Part shown: positions 49,801-59,052 of the stretch, piece by piece | Numbering within the stretch: the stretch's first letter is position 1 | Layout: each line of letters opens with the position of its first letter | NCBI RefSeq assembly: GCF_900187645.1 | Contig: NZ_FYEE01000014.1 | Location: 1-64,000, forward strand | Direction: 5' to 3' | Origin: Pseudomonas sp. Irchel 3E20 | Lineage (GTDB): Bacteria > Pseudomonadota > Gammaproteobacteria > Pseudomonadales > Pseudomonadaceae | Length of the DNA stretch: 64,000 nt | Notes under the pieces: model-generated | What the model saw: only the letters and a program-made list of their open reading frames with translations | Databases searched by the model: none | What the model was told of the DNA's origin: nothing | Translations under genes and position numbers: made by a program

Positions 49801-52359
49801 ATGAACCCCACCGTCACCCCCACCCCACGCGAAACCCTGGTGATTATCGGCAACGGCATGGTCGGCCATCATTGCGTCGAGCAACTGATCGAACAGGGCG
49901 CCCTGGCCCGCTATGAGGTGCATGTGTTCGGCGAAGAGCGCCAGCGCGCTTATGACCGCGTGCACCTGTCCGAATACTTCGCTGGGCGCGACGCCGAGTC
50001 CCTGGCCCTGGGCGATGCCGACCTCTACCTGCGCCACGGTGTGCACCTGCACCTGGGTGAACCGGTGCTGGCGCTCGACCGCGAGGCTAAGCAGATCGTC
50101 ACCGGCGCCGGGCGTCAGGCCTACGACTGCCTGGTGCTGGCCACCGGTTCCTTCCCCTTTGTGCCGCCGATTCCCGGTGCGGCGGGCCCTTCGCGCCTGG
50201 TCTACCGCACGCTCGACGACCTCGACACTATCCGCGCCGCCGCCACCACCGCGCGCCGCGGTGTGGTGGTGGGCGGTGGGCTGCTGGGGCTGGAGGCGGC
50301 CAACGCGCTCAAGTCCTTGGGGCTGGAGGCCCATGTGGTGGAGTTCGCCGCGCAACTGATGCCGGTGCAACTCGACAGCCTGGGCGGCGAGGCCCTGCGC
50401 TCGCGCATCGAAGCCCTCGGCGTGCAGGTGCACCTGTCCCGCGCCACCCGGGAGATCGTCGCCGGCGAGGACTACGCCTACCGCATGAACTTCACCGACG
50501 AGCAGTTCCTGGAAACCGACCTGATCCTGTTCTCCGCCGGCATCCGCCCCCAGGACGCCCTCGCCCGCGACGCTGGGCTGGACGTGGCGCCCCGGGGCGG
50601 GGTGATGGTGGACAACCACTGTCGCACCAGCGATGCAGCGATCTTCGCCATCGGCGAATGCGCCTCGTGGAACGGCAGCGTGTTCGGCCTGGTCGCCCCC
50701 GGCTACACCATGGCCCGCACCGTTGCCGCGCACCTGGCCGGGCACGTGGCGCAACCCTTCACCGGCGCCGACATGTCCACCAAGCTCAAGTTGCTGGGAG
50801 TGGATGTCGGCTCCATCGGCGACGCCCACGCCACCACGCCGGGCGCGCGCAGCTATCGCTACATCGACGAAGCCAGCGCCAGTTACCGGCGCCTGGTGGT
50901 GTCCGCCGACGGCAAGCATGTGCTGGGGGCGGTGCTGATTGGCGACAACAGCTACTACGACACCCTGCTGCAATACGCGCAAAACGGCATCGCCCTGCCC
51001 CAGGAACCGGCCAGCCTGATCCTGCCCAGCGGCGGCGCGGCCCCGGCGCTGGGCGCCGACGCTCTGCCCGCCAGCGCCACCCTGTGCTCGTGCCACAACG
51101 TCAGCAAAGGCGCGGTGTGCTGCGCCATCGACGCCGGGTGCAGCGACCTCGGTGCGCTCAAGCAACTGACCCGCGCCGCCACCGGTTGCGGCGGTTGCAG
51201 CGCCCTGCTCAAGCAAGTGTTCGAGCATGAACTCAGCGCCCGTGGCGTGGCGGTGGACAAGAGCCTGTGCGAGCACTTCGCCTATACCCGCCAGGAGCTC
51301 TACGCCCTGGTGCGCGTCGAAGGCATCGAGGATTTCGACCAACTGCTGCGCCGCCACGGCCGTGGCCACCTGGGCTGCGACATCTGCAAGCCGACTGTGG
51401 GTTCGATCCTCGCCTCGTGCTGGAACCAACCGATCATGGACCCGGCCCGGGTGGCCCTACAGGACACCAACGACACCTTCATGGCCAACATGCAGAAAAA
51501 CGGCACCTACTCCATCATCCCGCGCATCGCCGCCGGCGAGATCACCCCCGACAAGCTCATGGTGCTGGGCGCGGTGGCGAAGAAGTACGACCTCTACACC
51601 AAGATCACCGGCGGCCAGCGCATCGACCTGTTCGGCGCGCAACTGCACGAACTGCCGGACATCTGGGGCGAACTGGTGGCGGCCGGGTTCGAGACCGGCC
51701 ACGGCTATGGCAAATCCCTGCGCACGGTCAAATCCTGCGTGGGCAGTACCTGGTGCCGCTATGGCGTGCAAGACAGCGTGGCCATGGCCCTGCACTTGGA
51801 GAACCGCTACAAGGGCCTGCGCGCGCCGCACAAATTCAAACTGGCGGTTTCAGGCTGCACCCGCGAATGCGCCGAGGCGCAAAGCAAGGACATCGGCGTC
51901 ATCGCCACGGAAAAAGGCTGGAACCTTTACGTCTGCGGCAACGGCGGCATGCGCCCGCGCCACGCCGAGCTGCTGGCCACCGACCTCGATGACGCGACCC
52001 TGCTGCGCTACATCGACCGTTTCCTGATGTTCTACATCCGCACCGCCGACAAACTGCAACGCACCTCGGTGTGGCGCGAAAGCCTGGAGGGTGGCCTGGA
52101 CTACCTCAAAGCCGTGGTCATCGACGACAGCCTGGGGCTGGCGGGCGAGTTGGAGGCGCAGATGCACCAGGTGGTCGAGCGCTACGAATGCGAATGGGCC
52201 AACGCCATCGCCGACCCGGAAAAACTCAAGCGCTTTCGCACCTTCGTCAACGACCGACGCGCCGACCCGGACATCCACTTCGTCAAGGAGCGCGGCCAGC
52301 GCCGCCCGGTCCACAACCATGAACTGCAACTGATAAGCGTCACCCAGGAGGCCCACTGA
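49801..52359 (+). CDS. nirB: Assimilatory nitrite reductase (NADH) large subunit
   Basis: An 852-aa cytosolic enzyme reducing nitrite to ammonium. In order: FAD motif IIGNGMVGHH near the start, NADH motif VVVGGGLLGLEAANAL around residue 155, a BFD-like [2Fe-2S] domain with CSCHNVSKGAV and CGGCSALLKQ (about 430-475), and the sirohaem/[4Fe-4S] domain with SCVGSTWCRYG and SGCTRECAEAQSKD (about 645-700). Length is usual for NirB. Transcription depends on the sigma-54 promoter and the antiterminated leader. The stop overlaps the nirD start (TGATG). Confidence 0.97.
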   Translation: MNPTVTPTPRETLVIIGNGMVGHHCVEQLIEQGALARYEVHVFGEERQRAYDRVHLSEYFAGRDAESLALGDADLYLRHGVHLHLGEPVLALDREAKQIVTGAGRQAYDCLVLATGSFPFVPPIPGAAGPSRLVYRTLDDLDTIRAAATTARRGVVVGGGLLGLEAANALKSLGLEAHVVEFAAQLMPVQLDSLGGEALRSRIEALGVQVHLSRATREIVAGEDYAYRMNFTDEQFLETDLILFSAGIRPQDALARDAGLDVAPRGGVMVDNHCRTSDAAIFAIGECASWNGSVFGLVAPGYTMARTVAAHLAGHVAQPFTGADMSTKLKLLGVDVGSIGDAHATTPGARSYRYIDEASASYRRLVVSADGKHVLGAVLIGDNSYYDTLLQYAQNGIALPQEPASLILPSGGAAPALGADALPASATLCSCHNVSKGAVCCAIDAGCSDLGALKQLTRAATGCGGCSALLKQVFEHELSARGVAVDKSLCEHFAYTRQELYALVRVEGIEDFDQLLRRHGRGHLGCDICKPTVGSILASCWNQPIMDPARVALQDTNDTFMANMQKNGTYSIIPRIAAGEITPDKLMVLGAVAKKYDLYTKITGGQRIDLFGAQLHELPDIWGELVAAGFETGHGYGKSLRTVKSCVGSTWCRYGVQDSVAMALHLENRYKGLRAPHKFKLAVSGCTRECAEAQSKDIGVIATEKGWNLYVCGNGGMRPRHAELLATDLDDATLLRYIDRFLMFYIRTADKLQRTSVWRESLEGGLDYLKAVVIDDSLGLAGELEAQMHQVVERYECEWANAIADPEKLKRFRTFVNDRRADPDIHFVKERGQRRPVHNHELQLISVTQEAH

Positions 52360-52721
52360 TGACCCCGCCAAACACCCTGCGAAACGCCGCCCCAGCCGTG
52401 CACTGGCAAGCACTGTGCAGCCGCCAGGACCTGGTGGCCGACTCGGGCGTTGTCGCCTGGTTCGACGGCGCCCAGGTGGCACTGTTCTACCTCAGCAGCG
52501 AAGAGCGCCTATACGCCGTGGATAACCGCGACCCGCAATCGGGGGCCAACGTGATCGGCCGCGGCATCGTCGGCCACCTCAAAGGCCACCGCGTCATTGC
52601 CTCGCCGCTGTACAAACAGCACTTCTGCCTCGACGACGGCCACTGCCTCGAAGACCCCCAGCAACAACTGCGCACCTGGCCGGTGCGGCTGGTGGGAGAT
52701 GTGGTGGAAATAGCCGGCTGA
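52359..52721 (+). CDS. nirD: Nitrite reductase small subunit
   Basis: A 120-aa protein with the Rieske-like fold of NirD. It has WFDGAQVALFYL, YAVDNRDPQSGANVIGRGIV and SPLYKQHFCLDDGHCLED; the Cys-His pairs of true Rieske proteins are absent, as is normal for NirD. It partners NirB and is translationally coupled to it. No nitrate reductase or siroheme-synthase gene follows; the repeat array comes next. Confidence 0.95.
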   Translation: MTPPNTLRNAAPAVHWQALCSRQDLVADSGVVAWFDGAQVALFYLSSEERLYAVDNRDPQSGANVIGRGIVGHLKGHRVIASPLYKQHFCLDDGHCLEDPQQQLRTWPVRLVGDVVEIAG

Positions 52722-52757
52722 CAAGTGCCCGCGCCCTTGCAGGCAATACAGCGGTGG

Positions 52758-53538
52758 CGGCTGTACCGGCCCCATCGCGGGCAGGCCCGCTCCCACAGTT
52801 GAACTGTGGTGCGGGTGGGATGTTCATTTTCCTTGGTGGGAGCGAGCCTGCTCGCGAGGGCGGCACTGAGTGGCGATGACAAATGGCAGGGGTAAGACAG
52901 TTGCTCCCACAGGTCCTGCCAGCAGCACCACTGGAACGGTGGGAGAGCGGTGTCGGCTGTGCTGGCCCCATCGCGGGCAGGCCCGCCCCCACAGTTGAAC
53001 TGTGGTGCGGGTGGGGTGTTCATTTTCCTTGGTGGGAGCGAGCCTGCTCGCGAGGGCGGCACTGAGTGGCGGTGACAAATGGCAGGGGTAAGACAGTTGC
53101 TCCCACAGGTCCTGCCAGCAGCACCACTGAACGGTGGGAGAGCGGTGTCGGCTGTACCGGCCCCATCGCGGGCAGGCCCGCTCCCACAGTTGAACTGTGG
53201 TGCGGGTGGGATGTTCATTTTCCTTGGTGGGAGCGAGCCTGCTCGCGAGGGCGGCACTGAGTGGCGGTGACAAATGGCAGGGGTAAGACAGTTGCTCCCA
53301 CAGGTCCTGCCAGCAGCACCACTGAACGGTGGGAGAGCGGTGTCGGCTGTACCGGCCCCATCGCGGGCAGGCCCGCTCCCACAGTTGAACTGTGGTGCGG
53401 GTGGGATGTTCATTTTCCTTGGTGGGAGTGAGCCTGCTCGCGAGGGCGGCACTGAGTGGCGGTGACAAATGGCAGGGGTAAGACAGTTGCTCCCACAGGT
53501 CCTGCCAGCAGCACCACTGAACGGTGGGAGCGGGCCTG
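52758..53538. repeat. Four-copy tandem array of a 195-bp REP-containing unit
   Basis: Units begin at 52758, 52954, 53149 and 53344; lengths are 196, 195, 195 and about 195. Each holds a REP arm (CCATCGCGGGCAGGCCCGC), ACAGTTGAACTGT, a second palindrome GAGCGAGCCTGCTCGCGAGGG and a GACAGTTGCTCCCACAGG block. Units 3 and 4 differ by a single base (C to T near 53428) up to their junctions; unit 2 has a few more changes, so the expansion is recent. Because 195 is a multiple of three, long false reading frames of 65-residue repeats run through on both strands; I find no ribosome site or codon bias that supports any of them. Confidence 0.9.
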
Positions 53539-53611
53539 CCCGCGATGGCGGCGGTACAGGCGATGCACTTCTGGCCGCTGCAACACTGCCACCGCAGGCA
53601 CGCACACCGCC

Positions 53612-54511
53612 TCAGAACGGTACTGTCAATTTCATCCAGTACGCCTGCCCTTCAGCACGGTTGCGCACTTGGGTTTCCTGCTCCCATTTGGCGGTGAGGA
53701 ACCAGCCGTTGGGGTTGGTGTATTTCACCGAGGGGCCAACGGCGAAAACCCGGCCCTTGTTATCGTCGATGCGCTCGCCGTACTGGCGGTCGTCGGTAGT
53801 CTGGCGGTAGACGTAGCCGCCCACCCCCACCACCCAGCCATTGCCCAAGCCCCAGCCCAGGGCGTAGTCCACGTGTAGTTCCTGGCCGGAGCGGTAGTCG
53901 GTGTCGTCATTCTTGAGGTTGAAGTCGTACATGATCTTCGCGTCCAGGTTCCACCCCGCCGGGTCGATGTACGACAGCGCCAGCACCGGTTCGATGCCCC
54001 AGTAGTTGCGCCCGATGTTGGTCTGGTCGTAGCGCTCGTAGCGCCCGGTCGGGGCCAGCAGGTCGAGGGCGACGATGGCGTGCATTTTCTCGCTCAGGTG
54101 ATAGCCCAGGGCCGGGCCGAAGATCACATCCCCCAGGCCTTGCTTGCTTTGCGAATGGCCATTGATCGAAACCTTGAGGTCCACCAGCGGCACCAACGCA
54201 TGAAACGCCAGGCTGGCGCCCAGCACCTGCTGCTCGGTGACCCAGATCAGGCGCGGGGCGATGGAGTTGGCGCGAATGCGCAGGTCCACCGGCACCTTGC
54301 GCCCGTCATTGCCGCGCAAGGTGTCGGCCTCGTAATGGCCGACAAAAAACTGCGAGTACAGCCCCGGCGGCGGCATGGCCCCGGACAGGTAGTTTTCTGC
54401 GCCATTGGGGTAGGTAGAACCGCCGCCCTCGGTGGCCAGCGCCGGCAGCGCGACGCCGGCCAACAGGCCGCACAGCAGGGAAACATTGGTTTTGCAGGTG
54501 AATGGGCTCAT
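53612..54511 (-). CDS. SphA/MetA-type outer-membrane protein of the phenol operon
   Basis: A 299-aa protein started at the ATG at 54511; the frame upstream runs into a REP element. A signal peptide ends near LPALATEGG. The mature part, with alternating aromatic beta strands and a terminal Phe (YWMKLTVPF), is the barrel of the 'phenol degradation MetA/SphA' family, which is thought to help aromatic or lipid substrates cross the outer membrane. It follows dmpP at 170 bases with a REPIN between, so it is probably a distal, weakly linked member of the operon. Confidence 0.82.
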   Translation of the reverse strand: MSPFTCKTNVSLLCGLLAGVALPALATEGGGSTYPNGAENYLSGAMPPPGLYSQFFVGHYEADTLRGNDGRKVPVDLRIRANSIAPRLIWVTEQQVLGASLAFHALVPLVDLKVSINGHSQSKQGLGDVIFGPALGYHLSEKMHAIVALDLLAPTGRYERYDQTNIGRNYWGIEPVLALSYIDPAGWNLDAKIMYDFNLKNDDTDYRSGQELHVDYALGWGLGNGWVVGVGGYVYRQTTDDRQYGERIDDNKGRVFAVGPSVKYTNPNGWFLTAKWEQETQVRNRAEGQAYWMKLTVPF

Positions 54512-54562
54512 CAGGGTTGACCTTTTATTGTTGTTATCCGGGTTGATGGCGTTGCTTCTCTG

Positions 54563-54675
54563 TAGCCAGCGGGCTCGCCCGCGCTGGGGTGCGCAGCAGC
54601 CCCCAAACCGTGCCCGGCCGAACAGCGATTTACGGCCGCTACGCGACCGAGCGCGGGCGAGCCCGCTTGCTACAC
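54563..54675. repeat. REPIN of the TAGCAAGCGGGC class
   Basis: Arms TAGCCAGCGGGCTCGCCCGCGCT at 54563-54585 and GAGCGCGGGCGAGCCCGCTTG.. at about 54650-54674, ending in GCTACACA. Shares arms and flanking inner sequence (GGGGTGCGCAGC, TTTACGGCCG, TACGCGACCGAGCGCGGGCG) with the copy at 19702-19815. Confidence 0.8.
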
Positions 54676-54683
54676 ACAAGGCG

Positions 54684-55745
54684 CTAGATGCGCTTGAACA
54701 GTGCCGAGCGGTTGCCTTGGCTGGCGCCGTCGGCGGCGCTGTAGAAACGCTCCATAAAAATGTCGCGCTCGAACAGGCGCCCTTGCATCAGGCAACTGAT
54801 CGCCGCGTCGATCATCGGCGGCGGCCCGCACAGGTAGGCCTTGTTGGCGCTGAAGCGGCCGTCGAAATGGGCCTTGGCCGCTTCGTGCACGTAGCCTTTG
54901 AAGCCTTGCCACTGCGGGTCGTCGTCGGCCTGGCTGAGGGCCGGTACGTAGCTGAAATTGGCGTGGCGCCGCGCCAAGTCCTCGAACAGTTCGCGGTTGT
55001 ACAGTTCGGCGCGGTTGCGCGCGCCCTGGAACAGCACGATGCGCCGCCCATCACCGCGTTGCAGCAGGTCGAGGATCATCGATTGCGGGCTCGACAGCCC
55101 CGAGCCGCCGGCGATGAAAATCAGGTCGCCAGCCTGGGAATCACGAACAAAAAACTGCCCGTAAGGCCCGGCCACCGCCACTTCATCGCCCACCTGCAAG
55201 CCCTGGTGGATATACCCGGTGGCCGCCCCGCCCTCCACCCGCCGCACGTGCAGCTCGATTTCGTCGGCGCGGGTGGGCGGGTTGGCCAGGGAAAACGCCC
55301 GGGTGCCGTCGATGCCCGGCAGTTGCAGGTTGATGTATTGCCCAGGCTGGAACGCCATGGGCCGGTCCAGTTTCAGGTGCAGGCCCTTGATGGTGGGCGA
55401 CAGCTCGGTCAGCGCGGTGACCCGCGCCCGGTAGTCCTGTACCGGGTGGCCGGCGAAGTCGGCGTCCACGTCCAGGTCGGCCTCGATGACCATGTCGCTC
55501 TGGGGCATGGCGCAGCAGGCGAGGATCTTGCCCTCGTCGCGCTCCATGTCCATCAGGGCGAAGGTGGACGCCGCACCCAGGTCGGCTTCGCCTTCCAACA
55601 CCTGGACCTTGCAGGTGGCGCAGGTGCCGTGGCCGCAGGCAAACGGCAGCCACACGCCCTGGCGCAGCGCCGCTTCGAGGATGGTCTGGCCCTCCTCGAC
55701 CTCGATCTGTTCGCCAGTAGGCTCGATGGTGACTTGATAACTCAT
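54684..55745 (-). CDS. dmpP: Phenol hydroxylase reductase component (P5)
   Basis: A 353-aa electron-transfer protein, the same length as DmpP of Pseudomonas CF600. The N-terminal ferredoxin domain has Cys37, Cys42 and Cys45 (CGHGTCATC) and the fourth ligand near Cys77 (ILACC). The FAD domain shows RAFSLANPP and GPYGQFFVR, and the NADH domain IFIAGGSGLSSPQ and YLCGPPPMID. It takes electrons from NADH to the di-iron oxygenase (DmpLNO). The start is ten bases after the dmpO stop. Confidence 0.96.
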   Translation of the reverse strand: MSYQVTIEPTGEQIEVEEGQTILEAALRQGVWLPFACGHGTCATCKVQVLEGEADLGAASTFALMDMERDEGKILACCAMPQSDMVIEADLDVDADFAGHPVQDYRARVTALTELSPTIKGLHLKLDRPMAFQPGQYINLQLPGIDGTRAFSLANPPTRADEIELHVRRVEGGAATGYIHQGLQVGDEVAVAGPYGQFFVRDSQAGDLIFIAGGSGLSSPQSMILDLLQRGDGRRIVLFQGARNRAELYNRELFEDLARRHANFSYVPALSQADDDPQWQGFKGYVHEAAKAHFDGRFSANKAYLCGPPPMIDAAISCLMQGRLFERDIFMERFYSAADGASQGNRSALFKRI

Positions 55746-55755
55746 GGGCGCCTCC

Positions 55756-56115
55756 TCAATTGCCAGTGCCGGCGATGCCGTTAAGCCCGGGGGTGTCCAG
55801 GTGCAGCAGGCTCTTGTGGTCGATGCCATTAGCCGCCAGGCTCAGGGCTGGGTCGGGCACGAACGGGCGGTCGTTGAGGCGCCAGTGGGCGGTGGTGAAA
55901 TCCACCTGTGCCGCATCCGGGTGCGCCACCAGGGCCGGGCGCAGCACCTGGGTGAGGAAGTCGGCAAACAGCATCTGCGGCGGCAGCGGCCAGGTGAACG
56001 GCGCGCAAAACATCAGGTGGCGTTCCCAGCACAGGTACACCAGTTGCAGGCCGTTAAAGTTTTCCTGGCGATCCAGGGCGATGGCCTCGTAGGGGCCGAT
56101 GGCAGTCACGGGCAT
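55756..56115 (-). CDS. dmpO: Phenol hydroxylase subunit P4
   Basis: A 119-aa small (gamma) subunit of the multicomponent phenol hydroxylase, matching the length of DmpO. It starts MPVTAIGPYEAIALDRQENF and ends with the expected LLHLDTPGLNGI region. It forms the (LNO)2 oxygenase dimer with DmpL and DmpN. A strong hairpin separates it from dmpN. Confidence 0.93.
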   Translation of the reverse strand: MPVTAIGPYEAIALDRQENFNGLQLVYLCWERHLMFCAPFTWPLPPQMLFADFLTQVLRPALVAHPDAAQVDFTTAHWRLNDRPFVPDPALSLAANGIDHKSLLHLDTPGLNGIAGTGN

Positions 56116-56146
56116 GGTCTTGTCCTTTCTTGTTATGGGTCGATGC

Positions 56147-56166
56147 CCCGGGGCTAAAGCCCCGGG
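56147..56166. other. Hairpin between dmpN and dmpO
   Basis: CCCGGGGCT-AA-AGCCCCGGG is a perfect 9-bp palindrome arm pair within the 61-base gap between two operon genes. No T-run follows, so full termination is unlikely. It could slow 3' exonucleases and protect the upstream dmpKLMN part of the message. Confidence 0.65.
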
Positions 56167-56176
56167 TTGGGCGGGT

Positions 56177-57691
56177 TCAGCCGGCCTTGTGGTTGGGGTG
56201 CCATTGCTGCCAGCGCTGGTGCTCGGTGGAGCCCAGGTACTCGAAGTTGTCTTCGCCGGGGGTGATGTTGTAGTAGTCGCGCACCACCGACTCCACGTCC
56301 GCGCCGCCGCAGTTGCCCTGCAGGATCTGGTGCACCGGCAACCAGGCCTGGATGTACTTGTGCGGCTCGAAGGTGAAGATGTCGCAGCAGCCATCGGAGC
56401 AGAAGTGGTAGCGCTCGCCCTCATGCTCGGCGCTGCGGTGGCTCAGGGTGCTGGGGTCGTCGGGCTCGCTGAACGCCAGGGGGATCTGGCAGATCTGGCA
56501 CAGCATCGGCAGGGTCGGGTTGTAGAAGCGCTCACCCTTTTCCTGCAGGGCGCGCCAGTGCTCGAAGCGCGGGCGGTAGATCGCGTCGAAGGTGTCCGGG
56601 TACTTTTGCGAGAGCCAGTCCAGCTCTTCGTCGGTGGGCATCCAGGTGTGGAAGTTGGTGGCCTGGCTGTACTGGTAGAAGATCGACCAGGCCTGGTGGG
56701 TGATGTGTTCCTTGCCGATGTTGGCCTCTTCCACGTACTTGGGCGCGCGGATGCCGTAGCGCTCCAGGTCCTTGAACAGCGCCCCGCCCGCCTCCTCGAA
56801 GTACACGCCCCAGGCCTCGGACCAGGACATGACTTTGTTGGGCAGCATGTAGTCCATCATCATGCCCACCAGGGTCAGCAGGCGATAACCGCGCCAGAAC
56901 CACTTGTCGATCCAGCGCTGGATAATCGGCACGTTGTCTTCGTGCTGTTCGAGCAAAAACTTGATGACCTCCAGGCCCAACGTCATGTGCCGCGCCTCGT
57001 CGGACTGGGCCGAGAAACCGAAGGTTACGGTGGCCATGTCGCCGTTGAACGCCGCGCCGGACATGAAAGGCACGAACAACAGGTTGGTCAGCACGTACTC
57101 GAAGGAAAACGAAATCGCCGTGAGGAACTCGAACGGCCCCGCCGTGCGCGCGTCCTCGAAGAACGACTTGGGCACCGAGAGGAACCACACCCGGTCGTGC
57201 ATATGGGCGAAATCATGCAGGCCGTTGAAGTGCTTGTTGTAGTGGCTCATGGCGTGGATCTGGGTCTGCACATGGCGCAGTTCATCGATGGCCTGCATCT
57301 GGCAGGCCACCCGCGCACCGGCGCCGCTGAACTGCCGGCCAACCCGGGCAAACCCTTGGTAGGCCTGGTATTCCAGAGGCGTGACGCCGGACAGGAACAG
57401 CTTCAAGGCGTTGACGTAACGGGCGTCCGACAGGCTGGTGTGGCCGTTGTTCTGGGCAAAGGCATCGAAGATCGCGTAGAGCTTTTTCTCTTTCTCGGCC
57501 TGGTACTTCCAGTAGGTGTCCATGGTCAGGCGAAAGGGGTCTTCCCACTTGTCCCAGTCGGTGATCTTGATGCCCTCGAAGCGCTCCAGCGGGTAGATGT
57601 CTTCGTGGCGCTGGTAGCTCGGCTCCCAGTCCAGGTCCCGGGTCATGCAACGGTATTTTTCTTTGGCGTTCAGGCGTTTTTTCACGGCCAT
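56177..57691 (-). CDS. dmpN: Phenol hydroxylase large oxygenase subunit (P3), di-iron
   Basis: A 504-aa alpha subunit that hydroxylates phenol to catechol. The carboxylate-bridged di-iron ligands fall in place: Glu107 (TPLEYQ), Glu137 and His140 (DELRH), Glu198 (SFEYV), Glu232 and His235 (DEARH). A C-terminal zinc-finger-like part has CQICQ and CSDGCCDIF. The family is normally about 510 residues, so the protein is complete. The long open frame on the other strand is a GC-rich shadow. Confidence 0.97.
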   Translation of the reverse strand: MAVKKRLNAKEKYRCMTRDLDWEPSYQRHEDIYPLERFEGIKITDWDKWEDPFRLTMDTYWKYQAEKEKKLYAIFDAFAQNNGHTSLSDARYVNALKLFLSGVTPLEYQAYQGFARVGRQFSGAGARVACQMQAIDELRHVQTQIHAMSHYNKHFNGLHDFAHMHDRVWFLSVPKSFFEDARTAGPFEFLTAISFSFEYVLTNLLFVPFMSGAAFNGDMATVTFGFSAQSDEARHMTLGLEVIKFLLEQHEDNVPIIQRWIDKWFWRGYRLLTLVGMMMDYMLPNKVMSWSEAWGVYFEEAGGALFKDLERYGIRAPKYVEEANIGKEHITHQAWSIFYQYSQATNFHTWMPTDEELDWLSQKYPDTFDAIYRPRFEHWRALQEKGERFYNPTLPMLCQICQIPLAFSEPDDPSTLSHRSAEHEGERYHFCSDGCCDIFTFEPHKYIQAWLPVHQILQGNCGGADVESVVRDYYNITPGEDNFEYLGSTEHQRWQQWHPNHKAG

Positions 57692-57748
57692 GACGGTTCT
57701 CCCGCAAATGTTCTTATTGTTGAAAAGCTACGGCACGCACGCCGCGGG

Positions 57749-58021
57749 TCAGGTGTTCCAGTGCAGGGAAAAACAGTCGTCCTCTTCCTCGACGTTGCCG
57801 CCCAGGGTAATCACGTACATGAGCATTTCCTGGATGTCCCAGGGGCTGGCGGTGAGGGCCTCGACCGTCTCGCGGCGGATGTCCAGGCGCGCGTCGGCCT
57901 CGATGCGGATCATCGACGGCTGGTGCTGCACCACGGCGCCGGGGTTGTCCTGGACGATGGCCTCGACAATGGCGCGGGCGTAATCGTTGTCCTGCAGGTT
58001 GATGTACACGCGCGAGGTCAT
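57749..58021 (-). CDS. dmpM: Phenol hydroxylase effector/coupling protein (P2)
   Basis: A 90-aa cofactorless regulatory protein, identical in length to DmpM. It has VYINLQDNDYARAIVEAI and WDIQEMLMYVITLGG. It binds the oxygenase and is needed for efficient turnover. Its ATG overlaps the dmpL stop (ATGA), so the two are coupled. Confidence 0.95.
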   Translation of the reverse strand: MTSRVYINLQDNDYARAIVEAIVQDNPGAVVQHQPSMIRIEADARLDIRRETVEALTASPWDIQEMLMYVITLGGNVEEEDDCFSLHWNT

Positions 58022-59013
58022 GGCGCCACCCCGCTCAGGCCGATTTTCTTCAGGCGCACGGCAAACTCGCTGCACACCGCGTCCAGCGCCGCGTCGCCCG
58101 GGCCCATGGCTGCCAGCGGGCGCACGGCGGCCAAGGCGCGGCGGCTCCATTGATCGACCCAGGTTTCGACCCGCGCCAGGTTGGCCGGGCTTTCAGCAAT
58201 CACGGTCTTGACCAGGGCATCGACCCAGCGCTGGCTCTCGGCGAACCACAGGCGCATGAACTCGGTGAGCATGCCCACCTGCCCGGCGCCGTTGGCGCTC
58301 AGTTGTTCGTCGAACTTGTGGAACAGCAGCGGGTACACCAGGCCATCGCTGACCAGGTTCTGCGCCAGGGTCAGCTCGAACCAGTCGCGCACCACCAGGC
58401 TGTCCTCGACATAGCGGCGCAGGCCTTGCCAGGCCGGGTCGCCCAGCCATTGCTGCTTGGCTTTGGCCAGTAGCAGGACGTCGCCGTCGTCGAGCATCAG
58501 ACCGATGCGCGACAGGTACTGGGCAATGCCCAGGCGATCCATGGCGTGGAACATGTGCATCTGGGTCAGGCTGGTGCCCAGGCCATCGGCGGCGATGTTG
58601 CTGTTGTTCATGTTCGCCCCCAACTCGGCGTGACGCAGGGGCAGCAGCAGCGCGCTGATCTGCGTCAGGCTCACGGGGTCGAGGCCAGCAAGCATGTTGC
58701 GCTTCTCGCAGAAGGCGTAGTCGTGCTCGGCGTTTTCCTGCATCCGCGCCCGGGCCTGGACGTAGGCGCCGTAGTAATACTGGCGCGGGTCGCTGACCTT
58801 GCCCCAGTCGGCCATGACCACGGCGGTGCGGGTCGGGTCGTTGAGCAATTTGTCGGGCTGCCACAGCGGGCGGTAATGGAAATTGGTGGCGGCCTCCAGG
58901 TCGAAACTGGCCTCCTGATAACGGCTGGCGGGCTTGTCGCCAAAACGCCGGCGGGTATGGCTGAAGGTATGGCGCAAGGTCTGCACCGTGGTGGTCTTGA
59001 TTTCTACACTCAT
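58018..59013 (-). CDS. dmpL: Phenol hydroxylase beta subunit (P1)
   Basis: A 331-aa ferritin-like subunit without metal ligands, matching DmpL. It opens MSVEIKTTTVQTLRHTF and has LYW-like hydrophobic helices, QMHMFHAMDRLGIAQYLSR and PAWQGLRRYVEDSLVVRDWFE (quoted as start PAWQGLRRYVED). It packs against DmpN in the oxygenase. It starts 39 bases after the dmpK stop. Confidence 0.95.
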   Translation of the reverse strand: MSVEIKTTTVQTLRHTFSHTRRRFGDKPASRYQEASFDLEAATNFHYRPLWQPDKLLNDPTRTAVVMADWGKVSDPRQYYYGAYVQARARMQENAEHDYAFCEKRNMLAGLDPVSLTQISALLLPLRHAELGANMNNSNIAADGLGTSLTQMHMFHAMDRLGIAQYLSRIGLMLDDGDVLLLAKAKQQWLGDPAWQGLRRYVEDSLVVRDWFELTLAQNLVSDGLVYPLLFHKFDEQLSANGAGQVGMLTEFMRLWFAESQRWVDALVKTVIAESPANLARVETWVDQWSRRALAAVRPLAAMGPGDAALDAVCSEFAVRLKKIGLSGVAP

Positions 59014-59052
59014 GGCTTGGGGTCCTTTGTTTTTGTTATGGGCCGGTGTGCG

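Noticed and set aside
49756..51429. A 557-codon minus-strand frame opposite nirB
   Set aside because: Shadow of nirB; starts inside the coding region and covers the leader terminator at its end.
52758..53538. Possible CRISPR array
   Set aside because: Four adjacent 195-bp units without spacers of constant length; the repeats are REP-type palindromes and no cas genes are present.
52487..53605. A 372-codon minus-strand open frame (and several shorter ones on both strands) made of 65-residue repeats
   Set aside because: They arise because the tandem unit is 195 bp, a multiple of three. They lie over REP palindromes, run into nirD antisense, and have no ribosome site or database-like domain.
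56099..58153. A 684-codon plus-strand open frame opposite dmpN, dmpM and dmpO
   Set aside because: Antisense shadow of high-GC codon usage; the minus-strand genes have clear catalytic residues and family lengths.
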